A stretch of DNA of 8,863 nucleotides, from the NCBI GenBank assembly GCA_029068665.1, contig JAIECC010000235.1, positions 1 to 8,863 on the forward strand, in the 5' to 3' direction. This document shows positions 1 through 7,238 of this stretch, in pieces. Position 1 is the first letter of the stretch; the number at the start of each line of letters is the position of its first letter. Below the pieces are notes generated by a model. That model saw only the letters and a list, made by a program, of their open reading frames with translations. It did no database searches and was not told the origin of the DNA. Origin of the DNA: Lachnospiraceae bacterium. GTDB taxonomy: Bacteria > Bacillota > Clostridia > Lachnospirales > Lachnospiraceae. A program made the translations under genes and the position numbers.

Positions 1-2575
1 ACAGGAAAGTGATAATCAAGTGACAGATGTTATCAGCTTTTCCGGCACGACTTATCGGGAAATTTTGAGAACAGAACCGGTTTCATTGCCAAAGCTTGAC
101 CCGGAGATTATGACTGAGATTTTATTTACCTCCGGAACCACAGGCACCAGCAAGGGTGTTGTGCTCAGCCAGAAAAATATTGTAAGTAATATTAATGATA
201 TCTGCCGTATGGATTTTACCCAGAACTTAAAATGCAATCCGGTGGTTATGTCTGTACTGCCAATTCATCACACCTTTGAATTAACGGTAGATAACCTGGG
301 AGTGCTTTATTGTGGTGCCACTGTCTGTATCAATGATAAATTAGAAAATATTGTAAGCAATCTGAATCGTTTTAAACCGGCGGTCATTTTGATTGTTCCA
401 ACCATTGCAGAGGTGTTCTATAAAAAGGTTATGGAGGGAATTGAAAGCGGTGGACAGAAGGGAAAAGTAGCATTTGCAAAAAAATGTAATAAAGTATTAA
501 GCGGGATAAAGATTGATGCCAGAAGAAAACTTTATAAGAGTTTGCTGGATAAATTTGGCGGTAATCTGACTAATGTGGTAGTGGGTGGTGCTGCGCTGCG
601 TTCGGAGATTGCAGAGACCTTTGATGAATTCGGTATCAATATGTATCAGGGATATGGTCTGACAGAGTGTGCACCACTGGTAGCTGCTAATTATCCAAGA
701 AAGAATAAATTCGGTTCCGTAGGAAAGCCCGTATCCTATATGGATGTTAAAATCGAAAATCAGGAGATTCTGGTTAAGGGTGATGGTGTCATGCTGGGGT
801 ACTATAAGAATCCGGAGGCAACAGCAGAAGTCATTCAGGATGGCTGGTTTCATACCGGTGATTTGGGCTATCTGGATGAAGACGGGTATTTGTATATTAC
901 GGGACGTTCTAAGAACCTGATTATTCTGGATAATGGCAAGAATATCTATCCGGAGGAATTGGAAGAGTATTTGATGACTGTTCCGGGTGTAAAGGATGTC
1001 ATGGTGTATGATGACAAGGGAAAAATCAGTGCGATTGTCCAGCCTGTCAATCCAAATGATAAGCAGACCATGAAGGGAATCAAACAGGGAATTCGTAAGG
1101 TAAATGAGAAGCTGCCTCCATATAAGCGGATTGTTGGTTTGGACTATCGGGCTCAGGATTTTCCGAAAACCACCACTCTGAAGATCAAGCGCGCTGAGGT
1201 TATGAAATGGATTCAGGAGCAGCGGGAGAAAAACGCAGTGGATTATGTTCCGCCGGTTACGGCAGAGCAGAAGCGGCTGGTAATGGCTTTTGAACAGGCA
1301 CTTGGCAGAAGAAATATCGGAATCAAGGATGATTTCTTTGAACTTGGCGGAGACAGCCTTTCGGCATTGGAGCTGGCAGCCGTAGTAGGTGTTCAGGCTC
1401 AGGATATATATGAGAATCCTACGGTAGAGCAGTTGGAGCGGGCGATGCTGATGAACGAGCAGGCAGCTACGGAAGAGGATTATGTGGATGTAAATGCTCT
1501 GATTCAGTATAACAACAATCTGGTATACGATATAGCGCCGAAATATATCCTGCTGACCGGGGCTACCGGATTTTTAGGGGCCCACATTTTACGGGAATTA
1601 TTGCGCCGCAAAATGAATGTGGTCTGTCTGGTCAGAAATGAAGAACGGCTGCGTCCTACATTGAAGAATTATTTTCCGAAGGAATACGAGTATTTTTCTT
1701 ATAAGGTAGTCAAGGGAGATATTGAACAAGCGAAATTCGGCTTGACAGATGAAGAATATAATACATTAACCAATCGTGTAGACATGGTAATACATACGGC
1801 AGCTAATGTGCATCATGCGGGATACTATTCGGATTTTGAGCGGACAAATGTAATTGGAACACAGAATGTGATAGACTTCTGCCGGGATGCAGATGCTGTG
1901 CTGCAGCACACTTCAACTGCAAGTGTAAATGGCGGCGGTACAGTGACCCAAAGCAATCCGGATGCAATCTTTGATGAGTTTAATCTGGATATCGGGCAGA
2001 ACTATATGCAGAATGTGTATATTCATTCTAAGTTTAAGGCAGAGGAACGGGTTCTGATCGCGAGAGAACAGGGGCTGAAAGCCAATATTTTCCGGATTGG
2101 TAATCTGACCTGGCGGATGTCGGATGGCAAGTTTCAGAGAAATGCCCAGGACAGCGGATTTCTGGATCGCTGCCGGGGATTGCTCAAGCTTGGAATGTAC
2201 AGTAGTGAATTAGCGGCATATCCGATTGATTTTACAGCCGTGGATGAGTGTGCAGATGCTTATGTAAGGCTGGCCCTGCATAACCGGGTCAACAATATTT
2301 ATAACCTGTATAATCCGAATATCTTTTATCTGGAGAATTTGTGTAACAAGATGCTTCTGCATGTGAAACGGGTGCCGAAGAAGGTATTTGAGCGAAGCTT
2401 GAGGGAACGGATTCAGGATAAGGAAATTGCAGTTTTGTCCTTTTATAATTCCATTGCATCTGCTTCTAAAAATGTGCCGATGAGCAATGAATTTACGGTA
2501 AATGAATTAAAGAAGGTAGGATTTAAGTGGTCGAAGATCAACCTTCGGTATTTAAATTATCTTAAGACTTTGTAG
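1..2575 (+). CDS. Fatty-acyl adenylation-carrier-thioester reductase (A-T-R, carboxylic acid reductase-like), 5'-truncated by window edge
   Basis: Predicted to adenylate a (probably long-chain) fatty acid, load it on a phosphopantetheine arm and release it reductively as an aldehyde or alcohol. Numbering from the GTG at 20: the adenylation core has the phosphate loop TSGTTGTSKG at 37-46, YQGYGLTE at 209-216, HTGD ending at Asp281, the GRSKN hinge near 295 and the catalytic lysine motif TTLKIKR near Lys388. The PLHHT-like IHHTFE segment and GKPV block resemble long-chain acyl-CoA synthetases more than amino-acid NRPS domains. A carrier motif GGDSL follows, with Ser446 as the pantetheine site (bases 1355-1357). 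The reductase domain has a Rossmann TGATGFLG at 513-520 and a YxxxK pair, Tyr667/Lys671. The frame stays open to base 2 and only about 36 residues precede the phosphate loop, where the family has well over 100, so the real start is probably outside the window. The stop is 27 bases before the next gene, suggesting an operon. Domain calls are firm; the substrate is inferred. Confidence 0.88.
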   Translation, partial: QESDNQVTDVISFSGTTYREILRTEPVSLPKLDPEIMTEILFTSGTTGTSKGVVLSQKNIVSNINDICRMDFTQNLKCNPVVMSVLPIHHTFELTVDNLGVLYCGATVCINDKLENIVSNLNRFKPAVILIVPTIAEVFYKKVMEGIESGGQKGKVAFAKKCNKVLSGIKIDARRKLYKSLLDKFGGNLTNVVVGGAALRSEIAETFDEFGINMYQGYGLTECAPLVAANYPRKNKFGSVGKPVSYMDVKIENQEILVKGDGVMLGYYKNPEATAEVIQDGWFHTGDLGYLDEDGYLYITGRSKNLIILDNGKNIYPEELEEYLMTVPGVKDVMVYDDKGKISAIVQPVNPNDKQTMKGIKQGIRKVNEKLPPYKRIVGLDYRAQDFPKTTTLKIKRAEVMKWIQEQREKNAVDYVPPVTAEQKRLVMAFEQALGRRNIGIKDDFFELGGDSLSALELAAVVGVQAQDIYENPTVEQLERAMLMNEQAATEEDYVDVNALIQYNNNLVYDIAPKYILLTGATGFLGAHILRELLRRKMNVVCLVRNEERLRPTLKNYFPKEYEYFSYKVVKGDIEQAKFGLTDEEYNTLTNRVDMVIHTAANVHHAGYYSDFERTNVIGTQNVIDFCRDADAVLQHTSTASVNGGGTVTQSNPDAIFDEFNLDIGQNYMQNVYIHSKFKAEERVLIAREQGLKANIFRIGNLTWRMSDGKFQRNAQDSGFLDRCRGLLKLGMYSSELAAYPIDFTAVDECADAYVRLALHNRVNNIYNLYNPNIFYLENLCNKMLLHVKRVPKKVFERSLRERIQDKEIAVLSFYNSIASASKNVPMSNEFTVNELKKVGFKWSKINLRYLNYLKTL

Positions 2576-2602
2576 AAGGAAAGCAGAAGAAGGGATAGTT
2601 CG

Positions 2603-5572
2603 ATGAAGATAGGAATTGATATCGGTTCAACCACCATTAAATGCGTTGTGTTGGATGATCAGGGGCAGATCATACATAATAGCTATGAACGTCATTATGC
2701 CATGATAACGGAGAAGACCAGGGAAGCAATCCGGGGGCTGATAGAACAATTTCATATTACGGAGCCGGTGGTCTGTGCCATTTCCGGCTCTGCCGGCATG
2801 GGTCTGGCAGAGCGGGCGGGCATACCTTTCGTACAGGAGGTATATGCTACCAAGGTAGCCATTGGCCACCGTCTGCCGGATACAGATGTGGTGATTGAAT
2901 TGGGTGGCGAGGATGCAAAAATCCTGTTCCTGAAGGGGAATCTGGAGGTACGGATGAATGGCACCTGTGCCGGCGGTACCGGAGCATTTGCAGACCAGAT
3001 GGCAAGTCTGATGCAGGTCTCTGTAGATGAAATGAATGAATTGGCAAAGGAGCATGAAAAGATTTATTCCATTGCATCCCGGTGTGGTGTATTTGCAAAG
3101 ACAGATATCCAGCCTCTGCTGAATCAGGGAGCAAGAAAGGAAGATATCTCTGCCAGTATTTTTTATGCCATTGTTAATCAGACTATCACCGGCCTGGCAC
3201 AGGGACATCCCATTGAGGGAAATATCGTTTACCTGGGCGGACCATTGACCTTTATGTCAGAGCTTCGCCGGAGCTTTGATAAGACTTTGGATTGTCAGGG
3301 GATATGTCCGGAGGACTCCCTGCATTTTGTGGCACTGGGAGCTGCTTATTATGCAGAGGATAAAGTGGATTTGAATCAGGCACTGGACATTATCGGTGAA
3401 CAGGTGGATTTTGTAACGGACTCGGTCTTACAGCCGTTGTTCCGTAATCAGGAAGAGTATGATGCATTTATAGAACGACATAATCAGCATCTAGTACCCC
3501 GAAAGGAAGGTATAGAATATAAGGGAGATGCTTATCTGGGGATTGATTCCGGTTCTACCACTTTGAAAGTGGTACTGACGGATGAGGACGGCTCCATTAT
3601 TTTTTCTAAATATCAGTCCAATCAGGGAAAGCCTATTGATGTGGTACGGGATACCTTACTGGAAATGTATGAGCAGTATCCGGAGGTGCATATTGTATCC
3701 GGTGCGGTAACCGGATACGGAGAGGATATGATTCGGAATGCACTGGGTGTGGACCTGGGCGTAGTAGAAACCGTAGCACATTTTACTGCCGCAAAGTATT
3801 TTATGCCGGATGTAGAATTTATCATCGACATCGGCGGTCAGGATATGAAGTGCTTTAAAATACGGAATGGTGCCATTGATAATATATTTTTGAACGAAGC
3901 CTGCTCTTCCGGCTGTGGGTCTTTTTTGCAGACCTTTGCAAGTTCTCTGGGATATCCGATTGAAGAATTTGCACAATTGGGTCTGTTTGGAGACAATCCG
4001 GTAGACCTAGGCTCCCGCTGTACGGTATTTATGAATTCTTCCGTAAAGCAGGCGCAAAAGGAAGGCGTGACTGTAGAGAATATTTCTGCAGGACTTTCCA
4101 TCAGTGTCATTAAAAATGCCTTGTACAAGGTAATCCGTGTTCACTCTGCTGATGAGCTGGGGAAAAAAATCGTGGTGCAGGGCGGTACCTTCTTAAATGA
4201 TGCGGTTCTTCGTGCCTTTGAGCAGGAAATGGGAGTGGATGTAATCCGGCCGGATATTGCCGGTATGATGGGTGCCTATGGTGCTGCTCTATATGCCAAG
4301 CAATTATGTAACAGTTCGCCGAATGGAACGCAGTCAGGGGAAGCGGCAACTGCTCTTCATTCCGGCATATTGACTTATGAGGAATTAAAGGATTTCAGCT
4401 ATGAAATAAAAAGTGTCACCTGTAAGGGGTGTAATAACCATTGCCAGCTCACCGTGAATGATTTTGGAAACGGCAGGCGGTTTATCGGTGGAAACCGTTG
4501 TGAAAAGCCGGTTACCAATAAGGCACAGGATGATTCTCTGAATCTTTATGAATATAAACTGAAGCTGCTGTCCGAATATGAGCCGGGGACCGGAACCAGA
4601 GGTGTGATCGGTCTGCCTATGGGACTGAATATGTATGAAATGTATCCATTCTGGCATGCTTTTTTTACCAGTCTGGGCTATCAGGTGAAAATGTCCGGGT
4701 TTTCCAACCGGAAGCTGTACCTGAAGGGACAGGGAACCATTCCTTCTGATACAGTCTGTTTTCCGGCAAAGATGATGCATGGACATATCCAGCAGTTAAT
4801 TGAAATGGGTGTGGATGTGATTTTTTATCCATGTATGACCTATAATTTTGATGAGAAGAAAGGTGCCAACAACTATAATTGTGCGGTTATTGCCGGATAT
4901 CCGGAGGTAATCGAAGCAAACACCATTAATTTCGGCAGTATCAAGTATATTGCGGATTATGTGGGACCTCATGCGAAGAAGGATTTTCCGGGTCGGATTC
5001 AGCAGGTATTGGAACGGCACTTAGGGACATTTACAAAAAAGGAAATGAAAACTGCCTGTCAGCGGGCATATGAAGCGTATGAAAACTATATGCAAAAAAT
5101 CCGACAGCAGGCACAGAGCATCATTGCACAGGCAAGGGAGCAGAATAAGAAGATTATTGTTCTCGCCGGACGACCTTATCATGTGGACCCGGAAATCAAT
5201 CATGGCATTCATAAGCTGATTGCAGGACTGGGATTTGCAGTGATTTCCGAGGATGCGGTGGCTTCTTTGGTGCCAAAGTTCAAGGTGAATCTGCTGAATC
5301 AATGGACCTATCATGCACGTCTGTTTTCTGCAGCACAGTATGTATCAGAGCAGCCGGATATGTATCTGGTACATCTGGTTTCATTTGGCTGTGGTTTGGA
5401 TGCAGTTACCACAGATGAAGCCAGAAGTATACTAGAGGATGCAGGAAAGCTGTATACGCAGATTAAAATTGACGAGGTTACGAATCTGGGTGCCATAAAG
5501 ATCCGGCTTCGAAGCCTGATGGCGGCAATTGAACAGACAGAGGAAGGAATACACTCAAATGGAGAAGAATAA
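2603..5572 (+). CDS. plsA: PlsA-like protein: double BcrA/BadF/HgdC activase fused to DUF2229/2-hydroxyglutaryl-CoA dehydratase-like domain
   Basis: Member of the 2-hydroxyacyl-CoA dehydratase activase/reductase superfamily, probably cytoplasmic. ATP hydrolysis in such activases drives electrons from a [4Fe-4S] cluster to a partner reductase. Two ASKHA ATPase repeats are visible: residues 3 to about 265 (GIDIGSTTIK, ELGGEDAK) and about 311 to 570 (GIDSGSTTLK, DIGGQDMK). Each has the cluster cysteine pair of HgdC-type activases at the same 39-residue spacing: Cys122/Cys161 and Cys434/Cys473. A cysteine-rich linker follows (Cys607, 610, 614, 633). A DUF2229-type region starts near 665 (GLPMGLNMYEMYPFW, then VCFPAKMMHGH with Cys719, and YPC with Cys744). 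The dehydratase-like end has GRPYH at 856-860 and FGCG with Cys930. ATG at 2603 follows AAGAAGGG with about 8 bases spacing. Architecture and the neighbouring partner gene match PlsA of the plasmalogen operon described in Clostridium perfringens. The family assignment is firm; the plasmalogen role is by analogy. An uncharacterised acyl-CoA dehydratase activator is the alternative. Confidence 0.85.
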   Translation: MKIGIDIGSTTIKCVVLDDQGQIIHNSYERHYAMITEKTREAIRGLIEQFHITEPVVCAISGSAGMGLAERAGIPFVQEVYATKVAIGHRLPDTDVVIELGGEDAKILFLKGNLEVRMNGTCAGGTGAFADQMASLMQVSVDEMNELAKEHEKIYSIASRCGVFAKTDIQPLLNQGARKEDISASIFYAIVNQTITGLAQGHPIEGNIVYLGGPLTFMSELRRSFDKTLDCQGICPEDSLHFVALGAAYYAEDKVDLNQALDIIGEQVDFVTDSVLQPLFRNQEEYDAFIERHNQHLVPRKEGIEYKGDAYLGIDSGSTTLKVVLTDEDGSIIFSKYQSNQGKPIDVVRDTLLEMYEQYPEVHIVSGAVTGYGEDMIRNALGVDLGVVETVAHFTAAKYFMPDVEFIIDIGGQDMKCFKIRNGAIDNIFLNEACSSGCGSFLQTFASSLGYPIEEFAQLGLFGDNPVDLGSRCTVFMNSSVKQAQKEGVTVENISAGLSISVIKNALYKVIRVHSADELGKKIVVQGGTFLNDAVLRAFEQEMGVDVIRPDIAGMMGAYGAALYAKQLCNSSPNGTQSGEAATALHSGILTYEELKDFSYEIKSVTCKGCNNHCQLTVNDFGNGRRFIGGNRCEKPVTNKAQDDSLNLYEYKLKLLSEYEPGTGTRGVIGLPMGLNMYEMYPFWHAFFTSLGYQVKMSGFSNRKLYLKGQGTIPSDTVCFPAKMMHGHIQQLIEMGVDVIFYPCMTYNFDEKKGANNYNCAVIAGYPEVIEANTINFGSIKYIADYVGPHAKKDFPGRIQQVLERHLGTFTKKEMKTACQRAYEAYENYMQKIRQQAQSIIAQAREQNKKIIVLAGRPYHVDPEINHGIHKLIAGLGFAVISEDAVASLVPKFKVNLLNQWTYHARLFSAAQYVSEQPDMYLVHLVSFGCGLDAVTTDEARSILEDAGKLYTQIKIDEVTNLGAIKIRLRSLMAAIEQTEEGIHSNGEE
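5541..5548 (+). promoter_or_regulatory. Ribosome binding site of plsR, inside the 3' end of plsA
   Basis: AGGAAGGA lies 10 bases before the ATG at 5559 and within the plsA coding sequence. It decides the plsR start over the upstream in-frame TTG at 5529, which has no comparable site and would add ten charged, unconserved-looking residues. Confidence 0.7.
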
Positions 5573-6824
5573 GACCCATTATAGAGAACGGGTAAAATTT
5601 ACATTAAAAATGAAAAAGGACTATACCCTATTGATTCCGGAAATGGCACCTCTCCACTTTCGGCTGATTGAACCGATCCTGAGCCGACAGGGATTTAAGA
5701 TTGCTCTGATGGGGGCAGAGGGACCGGAGGTATTACAAAAGGGATTAAAATATGTGCATAATGATATCTGTTATCCGGCGCTGTTGATTACCGGTCAGAT
5801 GCTGACTGCCATGGAAAGCGGCGGATATGACCCGGATAAGGTGGCTATGGTCATTACCCAGTCCGGTGGAGGCTGTCGGGACTCCAATTATATCAATCTG
5901 ATGCGAAAGGCATTTGAGAAAGCGGGATATCCCAATGTACCATTTATCTCCGCCAATATCTGGGGACTGGAATTCAACAGTGGGATTAATCTGACTCCAA
6001 GAACCCTGTTGATGGCACTGGCAGGCATGATTTATGGAGATATGATAATGATTGTCAGCAATCAGGTACGGCCTTATGAAGTGAATTCCGGAGATACAGA
6101 GGCTATGATTGACCGATGGATTGAACGGCTGACGGCTTCCTTTCAGAAAGGCAGGGGCTTTATGCCAAAGGCAATCGAAAGGAATCTGCAGGCAATCGGT
6201 GCGGATTTTGCGGCGATTCCGGTAAAAAAAGTACCGAAGGTAAGAGTTGCGTTAATCGGTGAGTTATTTTTGAAATATTCTCCCCCGGGCAACAATCATC
6301 TGGAAGAATTTCTGGCAGAGCAGGATTGTGAGGTATTTATGCCCAGCATGCTGGGCTTTGGAGTATATAAGACCAATGGTGCTTTGGAAGATTTACGATT
6401 ATATGGCGGCAAGCCGTTGAAAAAGCTTGTAATGAAAATTGTCATGCAATTCCTGTTCAAGGTAGAGGATCTGCTGATTCGGAATATTGAAAGCTTTGAC
6501 TGCTTTACGGCTCCGGAACGGGTAAATACCCTGAAGAAACGGGCAGAAGGCGTAATTGGTATTGGAAACAGCATGGGAGAAGGCTGGTATCTGGCAGCGG
6601 AAATGCTGGAACTGGCAGATCATGGCTATGAGAATATCGTCTGTGTACAGCCTTTTGGCTGTCTGCCCTGCCATGTTTCCATTAAAGGGATGATGAACAA
6701 GGTTCGTCGTATTGACCCCAGGGTGAATGCTGTGGATATTGAGTATGATCCGGGAGCAACAAAAGTGAATCAGGAGAACCGAATCAAACTGATGCTGGCA
6801 GTTGCAAAAGAGAATCTGAACTGA
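5559..6824 (+). CDS. plsR: PlsR-like 2-hydroxyglutaryl-CoA dehydratase-family partner subunit
   Basis: 421-residue protein of the acyl-CoA dehydratase/benzoyl-CoA reductase-like family, with no signal peptide or membrane segment seen. It is probably the iron-sulfur partner that receives electrons from the PlsA activase. Family marks are NDICYPALL with Cys71, the glycine-rich GGGCRDSNY with Cys106, an SxxxPPGNNH-like segment in the middle, and near the C-terminus QPFGCLPCH with Cys368 and Cys371 (Cys362 just before). Cys71, Cys106 and Cys368 sit where this family usually holds a three-cysteine [4Fe-4S] site; that ligand assignment is inference. The ATG at 5559 was chosen because of its ribosome binding site. 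It overlaps plsA by 14 bases, which implies translational coupling and a matched protein ratio. In many bacteria an equivalent protein of about 1400 residues is a single chain, and here 989 plus 421 residues adds up to that size. Read together with plsA, the best match is PlsR of anaerobic plasmalogen formation. Confidence 0.83.
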   Translation: MEKNKTHYRERVKFTLKMKKDYTLLIPEMAPLHFRLIEPILSRQGFKIALMGAEGPEVLQKGLKYVHNDICYPALLITGQMLTAMESGGYDPDKVAMVITQSGGGCRDSNYINLMRKAFEKAGYPNVPFISANIWGLEFNSGINLTPRTLLMALAGMIYGDMIMIVSNQVRPYEVNSGDTEAMIDRWIERLTASFQKGRGFMPKAIERNLQAIGADFAAIPVKKVPKVRVALIGELFLKYSPPGNNHLEEFLAEQDCEVFMPSMLGFGVYKTNGALEDLRLYGGKPLKKLVMKIVMQFLFKVEDLLIRNIESFDCFTAPERVNTLKKRAEGVIGIGNSMGEGWYLAAEMLELADHGYENIVCVQPFGCLPCHVSIKGMMNKVRRIDPRVNAVDIEYDPGATKVNQENRIKLMLAVAKENLN

Positions 6825-6870
6825 TTAAATAGGGATAAAAAACTGGAATTGACAAATACTAGAAATAAAA

Positions 6871-6888
6871 TCCGGCAGCATAGCCGGG
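6871..6888 (+). other. Small GC-rich hairpin in the plsR-trxA spacer
   Basis: CCGGC at 6872-6876 pairs with GCCGG at 6883-6887 around the six-base loop AGCATA, and a T-G wobble can add one pair. No T-run follows, so it is not a normal intrinsic terminator. It lies just before the trxA ribosome binding site and could be an operator, an mRNA-stability stem or chance. The rest of the 84-base spacer is A-rich. A weak promoter-like pair, TTGCAA (6802-6807) and TTAAAT (6825-6830) with 17 bases between, is the only candidate promoter seen for trxA. Confidence 0.35.
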
Positions 6889-6892
6889 AATC

Positions 6893-6902
6893 AGGAAGGA
6901 GA
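6893..6902 (+). promoter_or_regulatory. Ribosome binding site of trxA
   Basis: AGGAAGGAGA contains AAGGAG seven bases before the ATG at 6909. It selects this start over the in-frame TTG at 6849, which would add 20 residues not present in thioredoxins. Confidence 0.8.
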
Positions 6903-6908
6903 ATCTAT

Positions 6909-7238
6909 ATGGCAGTACTACATGTTACGAAAGATAATTTTGAAGCAGAGGTATTACATGCAGATAAGCCGGTTTTAGTGGATTTCTGGGCAGCCTGGTG
7001 TGGACCATGCCAGATGGTGGGTCCCTTGGTGGATCAGCTTTCCGAGGAAATGGATTCGGTGAAATTCGTGAAAGTCAATGTAAGTGAACAGCCGGAGCTT
7101 GCCGGAAAATACGGAGTAGAGAATATTCCGACCTTTCTGCTTATTCAGAATGGTGAAGTGATTCGGACAGAGGTAGGTGCCCTGCCTAAGCCGGCATTAA
7201 AGCAAATGCTGGAGGAAAATAGGAAGATGGTGGAATGA
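6909..7238 (+). CDS. trxA: Thioredoxin
   Basis: 109-residue cytoplasmic thioredoxin that reduces protein disulfides and is recharged by thioredoxin reductase. The usual family length is about 105-110. The active site WCGPC is at residues 30-34 (redox cysteines Cys31 and Cys34), preceded by the VDFWA strand that carries the buried Asp25. The cis-proline motif IPTF has Pro74, and the C-terminal G-x-x-P-K-x-x-L region (GALPKPALKQML) is typical. The ATG at 6909 is supported by a strong ribosome binding site and by agreement with family length. The stop codon overlaps the trxB start in ATGA, so the two are translationally coupled and made together. All expected key residues are present. Whether it shares a transcript with plsA/plsR is open, because an 84-base spacer with a weak promoter-like pair lies between. 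Confidence 0.96.
   Translation: MAVLHVTKDNFEAEVLHADKPVLVDFWAAWCGPCQMVGPLVDQLSEEMDSVKFVKVNVSEQPELAGKYGVENIPTFLLIQNGEVIRTEVGALPKPALKQMLEENRKMVE

Noticed and set aside
20..22. GTG at 20 as the true start of the A-T-R gene, with AGGAAA-like bases just upstream
   Set aside because: The frame is open to the window edge and the adenylation domain would lack its N-terminal part of over 100 residues, so truncation by the window is more likely than a real start here.
2627..5496. Long antisense frames opposite plsA
   Set aside because: They lack recognisable domains and ribosome binding sites and sit opposite strongly conserved activase and dehydratase motifs; they are shadows of the + strand gene.
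6849..6871. TTGACA at 6849 with TAAAAT at 6866 as a trxA promoter
   Set aside because: The spacing is only 11 bases, too short for a sigma-A promoter; at the normal 17-base distance the sequence is CCGGCA.
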